Source: Methanomicrobiaceae archaeon UBA436
GTDB lineage: Archaea; Halobacteriota; Methanomicrobia; Methanomicrobiales; Methanoculleaceae
NCBI GenBank assembly: GCA_002497965.1
Contig: DAFR01000059.1
Location: 3,954 to 14,780, forward strand
DNA: 10,827 bases
Reading direction: 5' to 3'
Positions 6,687 through 10,827 of the stretch are shown piece after piece. Within the stretch, counting starts at the first letter, position 1, and each line of letters begins with the position of its first letter. The notes beneath the pieces are model-generated. The model was not told the origin of the DNA and made no database searches. It saw only the letters and a program-made list of their open reading frames with translations. Position numbers and translations under genes: made by a program.

Positions 6687-7051
6687 TAAGCTCCGCCTCC
6701 GAGCCGCTCCTCACGTAGTTTGTCTTTCAGGTTGAGCTTCGTGATCTGCACGTTCGAGGGATCGACCGGCCGGGGAACCTCGGTTCCATCGGACTTGCTC
6801 ACCATCACGCCGTGCACGACCAGCCGGCACATCCTCATATCTACCGCATCGACGACGCCTTCGTTACCGGCGAAATCTCCACGGAGCACCCTGACGGTGT
6901 CGCCCTTGACCACACGGGTTCTCCGGGCGTTGTGCTTCCCACGGAGTTCGGGGGCAAGCGATGCGGAGAGGTATCGGCCCCGGGTGTGGTTCGGTGCGTT
7001 GTAACGCGCCTTACGCTGTTTTCTGGGTTGTTTACTTGCTATGCGTACCAT
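6686..7051 (-). CDS. rpl24: Large-subunit ribosomal protein L24 (uL24)
   Basis: L24 is one of the two 23S rRNA-binding proteins that start 50S assembly; it lies by the exit tunnel. The 121 residues match the archaeal/eukaryotic L26e-type form, with a basic N-terminal extension (SKQPRKQRKARYNAPNHTRG, 6-25). A KOW motif follows at about 49-76 (KGDTVRVLRGDFAGNEGVVDAV begins it), and the end is SNVQITKLNLKDKLREERLGGGA. The start is ATG 7051, preceded by GGTGTGG next to the L14 TAA stop. The final codons (Gly-Gly-Gly-Ala) contain GGAGGCGGA, a likely ribosome binding site for S4e, whose ATG overlaps the L24 TAA by one base. L24-S4e-L5 order is diagnostic of archaea. Confidence 0.96.
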   Translation of the reverse strand: MVRIASKQPRKQRKARYNAPNHTRGRYLSASLAPELRGKHNARRTRVVKGDTVRVLRGDFAGNEGVVDAVDMRMCRLVVHGVMVSKSDGTEVPRPVDPSNVQITKLNLKDKLREERLGGGA

Positions 7052-7064
7052 TCTTTACCACACC

Positions 7065-7463
7065 TTACACGATTATCGTCGCCATGGAGGTGATCTTCGG
7101 GAACCGCTCCGCGATCTCGCGGGGGACGGCACCTTTGATCTCCGTTCCCTTCGGCTCGCCGCGCTCGTTGATGAGTACCATGGCGTTGTCCTCGAACGAG
7201 AGACGCATCCCGTTCGGGCGGCGTATCTCCTTCTTCTGCCGGATGACCACCGCTTTCTCGAGCTTCCTCCGCATATCGGGGGTGCCCTTCTTGACGCTCA
7301 CGGTCGCGACGTCGCCGAGGCCCATGCAGGGCTGCCGACGCCTGACACCGTGATAACGGTCGACCGAGATGATCTCCACAAGCCGTGCGCCGGTGTTGTC
7401 GGAACAGACCATCTGGGAGCCGGTGGCGAGGGCTCGCGGAATCTTCGCCTGCATCGCCTTCAT
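7065..7463 (-). CDS. rpl14: Large-subunit ribosomal protein L14 (uL14)
   Basis: L14 is a beta-barrel protein on the inter-subunit face of the 50S. It forms a bridge to 16S rRNA and is the binding site of the anti-association factor aIF6. The 132-residue product carries the family landmarks: [20 protein letters not shown] (8-27), the basic loop around [22 protein letters not shown] (64-85), [21 protein letters not shown] (91-111) and [20 protein letters not shown] at the end. I chose ATG 7463 because GAGGTGAT lies six bases upstream. The second in-frame ATG at 7454 is too far from that site and would remove the usual short lead. A 13-base gap with GGTG at the stop leads into L24. Confidence 0.97.
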   Translation of the reverse strand: MKAMQAKIPRALATGSQMVCSDNTGARLVEIISVDRYHGVRRRQPCMGLGDVATVSVKKGTPDMRRKLEKAVVIRQKKEIRRPNGMRLSFEDNAMVLINERGEPKGTEIKGAVPREIAERFPKITSMATIIV

Positions 7464-7786
7464 TCCTTCATCACCTCAACCACCACGAAGTTCTTTGTCT
7501 TTGAGAGCGGCCTGCACTCTGCGATCCGGACCACATCGCCAACACCCGCGTTGATGCAGGGCGTGCTGTGGGCATGGTACCGGGATCTGCGTTTCTCGTA
7601 CCGCTTGTATTTCTTGACGTAGTGGAGGAACTCACGCTCCACGACGACGCTACCGTTCATACGGTCGCTCACGACTTTGCCGGTAATCACCTGGCCGCGT
7701 ACCGGCAAAGTGCCGTGAAACGGACAATTTGCGTCCTCACACTCCTTTTCCGGAATGGGGACGCCCAACCCAATGTTTCGTGCCAT
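7460..7786 (-). CDS. rps17: Small-subunit ribosomal protein S17 (uS17)
   Basis: S17 is a primary 16S rRNA-binding protein with an OB fold, needed early in 30S assembly. The 108 residues are the archaeal form. The N-terminal [32 protein letters not shown] carries the archaeal C-X4-C-X2-H group (C16, C21, H24). The OB core follows, ending with the family signature [24 protein letters not shown] (83-106). The start is ATG 7786, with GAGGATG five bases upstream in the 13-base gap after rnp1. Near its end GAG GTG AT encodes E104-V105 plus the beginning of M106. The same bases form a near-perfect Shine-Dalgarno for L14, whose ATG overlaps the S17 TGA by four bases. Confidence 0.97.
   Translation of the reverse strand: MARNIGLGVPIPEKECEDANCPFHGTLPVRGQVITGKVVSDRMNGSVVVEREFLHYVKKYKRYEKRRSRYHAHSTPCINAGVGDVVRIAECRPLSKTKNFVVVEVMKE
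7470..7477 (-). promoter_or_regulatory. L14 Shine-Dalgarno (GAGGTGAT) inside S17
   Basis: GAGGTGAT is the longest exact match to the archaeal anti-Shine-Dalgarno in the window. It lies six bases before ATG 7463 and within the coding sequence of S17, where it encodes Glu104-Val105 and the first two bases of Met106. It decides the L14 start in favour of 7463 over the in-frame ATG at 7454. Confidence 0.75.
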
Positions 7787-7799
7787 TATTCATCCTCGA

Positions 7800-8072
7800 T
7801 TATTTAATGCGCATGCTGATCCGCCGTTCCGGCTGCATCTCGATACTCGACCCATCAATATCGATGGTCGCGCCATCGGGAAGCCGAAGGCGGAAGACGC
7901 TTAACCGCTTCGGTATACGTTTTTCCCCTCGCCCGGTCTGGATGAGCAGGGTGTTTCTGGTCTCACCAACGATGCGACCGGACAGCCCCAAATGAGCCGG
8001 GTTGCTCGCACGAACTACCAGAACATCCAGGCCGATCAGTTCGTGCCGCAGGATGTTCCGGGGAGAGATCAT
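7800..8072 (-). CDS. rnp1: Ribonuclease P protein component 1 (Rnp1, Pop4/Rpp29 family)
   Basis: Rnp1 is a protein subunit of archaeal RNase P, the RNA-based enzyme that removes 5' leaders from precursor tRNAs; it works with Rnp4 (Rpp21). The 90-residue product fits the family, an Sm-like beta barrel. Visible family features are the N-terminal NILRHELIGLDVLVVRASNP (6-25), the GLSGRIVGETRNTLLIQ core (29-45), the basic KRIPKR (51-56) and the RLRLPDGATIDIDG strand pair (61-74). Position between L29 and S17 is the usual archaeal site for this gene. ATG 8072 overlaps the L29 TGA by four bases and has GGAGG five bases upstream, inside the L29 reading frame. S17 starts 13 bases downstream. Many archaea also carry aIF1/SUI1 near here; it is absent. 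Confidence 0.95.
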   Translation of the reverse strand: MISPRNILRHELIGLDVLVVRASNPAHLGLSGRIVGETRNTLLIQTGRGEKRIPKRLSVFRLRLPDGATIDIDGSSIEMQPERRISMRIK

Positions 8073-8275
8073 GCATTCCTCCGTCGTGCGTTCTGCTCGG
8101 TCTTGATCCGCGCGATCGTCCTCCGGATCTCACGGATCCTCCCGGGATCCTCGGTGGCTCCGCCTGCACCGACCTTGCCCCGCTCCCGGATCAGTTCGAG
8201 GGAGAGTTTCTGCTCCTGTTCGAGGAGTTCGATATCGGAGAACTGCCTCACTTCGTGTGCACGAAAGATTGCCAT
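8069..8275 (-). CDS. rpl29: Large-subunit ribosomal protein L29 (uL29)
   Basis: L29 is a small helical protein at the exit-tunnel surface, next to L23, and takes part in the docking platform for nascent-chain factors. At 68 residues it has the normal length. It begins MAIFRAHEVRQFSDIELLEQ and forms two long charged helices (about residues 14-33 and 40-66) linked by a glycine-rich turn (GKVGAGGA, 33-40), the expected helical hairpin. The C-terminal IRRTIARIKTEQNARR matches the family signature region. ATG 8275 directly follows the S3 stop and is served by GAGGAGGAG within the S3 tail. Its own TGA overlaps the start of rnp1 by four bases (ATGA). Confidence 0.96.
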   Translation of the reverse strand: MAIFRAHEVRQFSDIELLEQEQKLSLELIRERGKVGAGGATEDPGRIREIRRTIARIKTEQNARRRNA

Positions 8276-8968
8276 TTATATCTCCTCCTCGTAATCGTCA
8301 TCAGGCATCTCCTCAAACTCATCTTCATCAGCATTCTCAACCACCGGGGGCTGCGCCGGAATTCCCTTGGGCTCAGGCTCGATAACTTCGAAAGTATCGG
8401 GAAGTTTTGCATCAGGCGGAACGATCTTTACCTGAACACCGATGACGCCAAGTTTCTTTATCGCAATTGCATAGCCCTTCTCGACGATCGTCTCACTGGG
8501 TTCGCCGCAGTGCTTGACGTAGCCCTCAATAAACTTCTGGGTTCTTGAGCGAGCGCCGGTCAGTTTCCCGGCGACGACAACCTCGCAACCGAGAGCGCCG
8601 GAATCCATCACACGCCGGATTGTGCTCTGCCCCGCCTTCCTGAAGTACCACCCGCGCTCAAGAGCGTTTGCCAGCCTTTCCGCCATGATCTGAGCATTAA
8701 AAGTGGGATTCTGAACCTGTTGAACCTCTACCTGTGGTGACTCGATCCCATAGACGCTTGCAAGGTCCTGGGTGAGCTGGCGTACCTGTTTGCCGCCCTT
8801 CCCGATCACTATACCGGGTTTCTCCGCAAAGATGGTCACCTGGGTGCCGAGCGGTGTCCGGGTTATATCCATGCCACCGTATCCAGCTCGCTTGAGTTCC
8901 TTCATGAGAAACTTCTCAACCCGGACGTTGCGCACGCCATCCGCGATAAATCTCTTCTCGATTGCCAT
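8276..8968 (-). CDS. rps3: Small-subunit ribosomal protein S3 (uS3) with acidic C-terminal tail
   Basis: S3 sits at the mRNA entry channel of the 30S subunit and contributes to mRNA unwinding and decoding. The 230-residue product has the N-terminal KH domain with its GKGG loop (GIVIGKGGKQVRQL, residues 52-65). The C-terminal domain follows, with the KAGQSTIRRVMDSGALGCEV region (111-130) and GYAIAIKKLGVIGVQVKIVP (165-184). Beyond the conserved fold is a proline-rich linker and a strongly acidic tail: 13 of residues 211-230 are Asp or Glu. Such tails vary among archaeal S3 proteins, and this one's role is unknown. Its final Glu codons (GAG GAG GAG) also form the Shine-Dalgarno of L29, which starts directly after the TAA stop. 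Confidence 0.97.
   Translation of the reverse strand: MAIEKRFIADGVRNVRVEKFLMKELKRAGYGGMDITRTPLGTQVTIFAEKPGIVIGKGGKQVRQLTQDLASVYGIESPQVEVQQVQNPTFNAQIMAERLANALERGWYFRKAGQSTIRRVMDSGALGCEVVVAGKLTGARSRTQKFIEGYVKHCGEPSETIVEKGYAIAIKKLGVIGVQVKIVPPDAKLPDTFEVIEPEPKGIPAQPPVVENADEDEFEEMPDDDYEEEI
8282..8290 (-). promoter_or_regulatory. L29 Shine-Dalgarno formed by Glu codons of the S3 tail
   Basis: GAGGAGGAG lies six bases before the L29 ATG at 8275. It is also the three consecutive Glu codons (E227-E229) near the end of S3, so one stretch encodes the acidic tail and the ribosome binding site of the next gene. The match to the anti-Shine-Dalgarno is by the GGAGG core. Confidence 0.65.
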
Positions 8969-9429
8969 TACGCCACCTCGGTCACGATGATCTCGATGTT
9001 CACGGTCTCGCGGCGCTTGGGGGTGGCGCGGCCCATCGCACGCGGGAAGAATGACCTGAAACCACGGCCCCGGTTGGCCGCTACGTGCTCGATCCGGAGA
9101 TTTGTGGAATCAAGACCGATGTACTCGGCATTCTTCTCGACGGACTCGATCAGCCGGATGTAGGCCTCGGCGGCCTTGACGGGATACCGGCCGGCAGGCC
9201 ATTTTGAAAGACCGCGCTTGTGAGCGACGTTCCTCTTGAATCGCTTGAACGGGATGGGTTTCTTCAGCGCCACAACATCTGCGAGGTAGGCCTTTGCCTC
9301 AGAGGTGGTCATGTTCCGGATGAACCTGGCAATCTCAATCGAGTGCTTGGGAGAGACGGGAATTTCGTTCGCCTTTGCTCTAGCAACGTTCTCGCCTTCA
9401 ATCTCTGTCGAATAACCTGTTCTTGCCAT
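8968..9429 (-). CDS. rpl22: Large-subunit ribosomal protein L22 (uL22)
   Basis: L22 binds 23S rRNA, and its extended beta-hairpin lines the narrowest part of the peptide exit tunnel. I start it at ATG 9429, giving 153 residues beginning [20 protein letters not shown], the usual archaeal opening. A GTG at 9438 and an ATG at 9435 lie in frame just upstream and would add only Met-Met-Glu. Family features are [15 protein letters not shown] at 26-40, the basic [13 protein letters not shown] at 61-73, the [25 protein letters not shown] hairpin at 113-137, and a C-terminal [10 protein letters not shown]. The last codons GAG GTG GCG supply the Shine-Dalgarno for S3, whose ATG overlaps the TAA stop by one base. 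The identity is secure; the exact start is slightly uncertain. Confidence 0.95.
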   Translation of the reverse strand: MARTGYSTEIEGENVARAKANEIPVSPKHSIEIARFIRNMTTSEAKAYLADVVALKKPIPFKRFKRNVAHKRGLSKWPAGRYPVKAAEAYIRLIESVEKNAEYIGLDSTNLRIEHVAANRGRGFRSFFPRAMGRATPKRRETVNIEIIVTEVA

Positions 9430-9434
9430 TTCCA

Positions 9435-9848
9435 TCACTTCAGCGGGACATACTTGCTCGAACGGGTCGCACCGATACCGGCGCTGCCGTGGGAGACCTT
9501 CTTACGGGTCAATGCAAACTCTCCAAGATAGTGGAAGACCGCCTCTGGCTGGATCTCAACCTTCTGAAACTCTTTCCCGTTGTGGATCTCGACGGTCTTC
9601 CCAACCATCTCTGGCATGATGACCATGTCGCGCAGGTGAGTGCGTAGGGGTGCCTCTCCAGACCGAATATCGGCAAGGAGTTTCTCTTGCTCCCGGGAGA
9701 GACCCCTGTCGAACTTCCTGCGCGCCCTGGCCGGCATGAGCGGCAGCAGTTCTGATAGCGCCATCTGCTGCAGGTCCGCAATGGAGTGGCCGCGGTAGGT
9801 GAACTCCTCGCGCCTCCGCGGCATCCGCTTCTGTGTTTTCTTTGCCAT
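9435..9848 (-). CDS. rps19: Small-subunit ribosomal protein S19 (uS19)
   Basis: S19 sits on the head of the 30S subunit, pairs with S13 and contacts 16S rRNA near the A-site tRNA. At 137 residues it is the long archaeal/eukaryotic form, with an N-terminal extension ([20 protein letters not shown]) absent from bacteria. The family signature is intact: [21 protein letters not shown] at 71-91, [17 protein letters not shown] at 105-121, then a C-terminal SSKYVPLK. The start is ATG at 9848, with GAGGTG overlapping the L2 TGA stop ten bases upstream. Its own TGA stop lies inside the start region of L22 (GTG at 9438, ATG at 9435 or 9429), so translation is probably coupled. Confidence 0.97.
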   Translation of the reverse strand: MAKKTQKRMPRRREEFTYRGHSIADLQQMALSELLPLMPARARRKFDRGLSREQEKLLADIRSGEAPLRTHLRDMVIMPEMVGKTVEIHNGKEFQKVEIQPEAVFHYLGEFALTRKKVSHGSAGIGATRSSKYVPLK

Positions 9849-9858
9849 GCTTCACACC

Positions 9859-10578
9859 TCACTTCTTCCACTTACCGGTTCTCCGGGCGGCAATATGCCC
9901 CACCTTCCTGCCTGGAGGTGTACCACGGGAGACGGTCTTTGGCCGTCCGCAGTGCTGGTGCCCACCGCCGCCGAAGGGGTGGTCGATGACGTTCATGCAT
10001 ACACCCTTGACACGGGGCCACTTCTCGGCGGATGACCTGACATGGAAGTACTTCTTTCCTGCCTTGACGAATGGTTTTTCGCCGCGTCCGCCACCGGCAA
10101 CGATACCGACGGTTGCCATACAGCCGCCGTTGAACCATTTGTTCTTGCCGCTCGGCATCCGGACACCGACTCTGCCGTCATCGGCCTTGCCAATGACAAG
10201 CGCCTGGACGCCACTTGAACGGACAAACTTGCCGCCGTCGTCTGGACGGGCCTCGATGTTGCAGACGTATGCACCGACCGGAATCTCCCGGAGCGGGAGG
10301 GTGTTGCCGTTCTTCACAGCGCCCCCGCTGCCCCAGGAGACTGTATCCCCAACGCCCAGTCCTTCTGTAGCGAGCATGTAGATCTTCTCGCCGTTCTCAA
10401 GCCGTGCAAGTGCAATCGGGGCATGACGGGCGGGATCGTGTTCTATATCGACGATAAGTCCCTTTATGAGGGAATCATTCTTTCCTGCATGCCGCAGCGG
10501 CGCCTTGTACCGGTGCGAGGGTGCACGATATGTTGGACCGCCCTTTCCACGGTTCTGCGTTATAATCCTGTGTGCCAT
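9859..10578 (-). CDS. rpl2: Large-subunit ribosomal protein L2 (uL2)
   Basis: L2 is a primary 23S rRNA binder needed for subunit association and the peptidyl-transferase centre. The 239-residue length is normal for archaea. It opens with MAHRIITQNRGKGG, has the glycine-rich SWGSGG stretch at 81-86, and carries the conserved C-terminal loop DHPFGGGGHQH at 199-209, followed by RPKTVSRGTPPGRKVG and a basic end. H200 lies in the conserved loop near the catalytic centre. Position 202 is Phe, where bacterial L2 has His (HPH); I recall haloarchaeal L2 sharing HPF, so this looks like a clade feature rather than a defect. The start is ATG at 10578, preceded by GGTGGTG just after the L23 TAA stop, which suggests coupled translation. 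S19 follows after 10 bases. Confidence 0.97.
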   Translation of the reverse strand: MAHRIITQNRGKGGPTYRAPSHRYKAPLRHAGKNDSLIKGLIVDIEHDPARHAPIALARLENGEKIYMLATEGLGVGDTVSWGSGGAVKNGNTLPLREIPVGAYVCNIEARPDDGGKFVRSSGVQALVIGKADDGRVGVRMPSGKNKWFNGGCMATVGIVAGGGRGEKPFVKAGKKYFHVRSSAEKWPRVKGVCMNVIDHPFGGGGHQHCGRPKTVSRGTPPGRKVGHIAARRTGKWKK

Positions 10579-10589
10579 CGTCCACCACC

Positions 10590-10826
10590 TTAAATGATTC
10601 CAAGCCGGCTGAGGATCTCTTCAGCCGCTTTCGCATCCGCAAACGATACAATGGCCTTTTTCTGGCCTTTTGTGGTCATCATTGTGCGGACACTGCGCAC
10701 TTCCTGCCCGAAGGCTGACTCCAGCGCGCGTCTGATCTCCTGCTTGCTGGCATCCCTCTCCACGATGAACTGGAGTTCGTTCCCGCCTTCGACCATCAGC
10801 ATCGCTTTTTCTGTGACAAACGGGTG
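10590..10826 (-). CDS. rpl23: Large-subunit ribosomal protein L23 (uL23), 5'-truncated by window edge
   Basis: L23 binds domain III of 23S rRNA beside the peptide exit tunnel and helps form the docking site for signal recognition particle and nascent-chain factors. 78 codons plus a TAA stop are visible. The frame stays open to the window edge and reads HPFVTEKAMLM, the conserved archaeal L23 N-terminal motif, so the in-frame ATG at 10802 is internal and not the start. About 3-8 N-terminal residues are missing. The rest matches the compact archaeal form (about 80-85 residues): an alpha/beta fold with VRTMMTTKGQKKAIVSF in the middle and an AAEEILSRLGII end. L2 follows after 11 bases, in the usual L4-L23-L2 order. 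Identification is secure; only the start is unknown. Confidence 0.95.
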   Translation of the reverse strand, partial: HPFVTEKAMLMVEGGNELQFIVERDASKQEIRRALESAFGQEVRSVRTMMTTKGQKKAIVSFADAKAAEEILSRLGII

Positions 10827-10827
10827 T

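Noticed and set aside
8137..8160. Inverted-repeat-like GGATCC...GGATCC sequence within L29
   Set aside because: It is fully explained by L29 codons (Glu-Asp-Pro-Gly-Arg-Ile-Arg), has no T-run after it, and is too short to call a terminator or mobile-element end.
10196..10215. Phe at L2 position 202 where bacterial L2 has His, considered as a missing catalytic-loop residue
   Set aside because: The rest of the loop is intact, and I recall the HPF form as normal in related archaea such as haloarchaea, so it is a lineage feature and not a defect.
1..10827. Search for a novel defence, mobile, CRISPR or RNA element
   Set aside because: Every stretch is covered by conserved ribosomal, Rnp1 or SecY coding sequence with gaps of at most 21 bases. 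There are no repeats, tRNA-like cloverleaf signatures or atypical genes.

Overview
The window is one unbroken stretch of an archaeal S10-spc ribosomal protein cluster, read entirely on the minus strand (right to left). It carries 22 protein-coding genes: 20 ribosomal proteins, the RNase P protein subunit Rnp1 and the translocon subunit SecY. The first gene (L23) lacks its extreme N-terminus at the right edge. The last (secY) lacks roughly its final 10-20 codons at the left edge. The domain Archaea is certain: eukaryotic/archaeal-only proteins (S4e, L32e, L19e), Rnp1, the archaeal forms of S5, S17, L14 and L30, and an archaeal SecY are all present in archaeal order. The protein sequences, the fairly high GC and the lack of an aIF1/SUI1 gene between L29 and rnp1 suggest a methanogen of the Methanomicrobiales, perhaps Methanoculleus. 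That placement is recognition, not a database match.

Layout in transcription order: L23 (partial), L2, S19, L22, S3, L29, Rnp1, S17, L14, L24, S4e, L5, S14, S8, L6, L32e, L19e, L18, S5, L30, L15, SecY (partial). The S14 gene (59 codons, 5269-5448) is very short and easily missed. It is a clear CXXC...CXXC zinc-ribbon protein.

The genes are packed extremely tightly. The longest gap is 21 bases (L15 to secY), and most junctions are stop/start overlaps of 1, 4 or 8 bases or gaps of 13 bases or fewer. Nearly every gene has a Shine-Dalgarno-like sequence, and at many junctions it lies inside the last codons of the gene before it. I see no promoter, terminator hairpin, RNA gene, repeat, CRISPR array or mobile element. 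There is no stretch over 300 bases without a gene.

Together the genes supply large- and small-subunit proteins for ribosome assembly, the tRNA 5'-end processing enzyme, and the membrane channel for nascent secretory and membrane proteins. The region is ordinary and highly conserved. I found no undescribed system. The points most worth a second look concern junction architecture: Shine-Dalgarno sequences encoded in C-termini, alternative GTG/ATG starts and acidic C-terminal tails.
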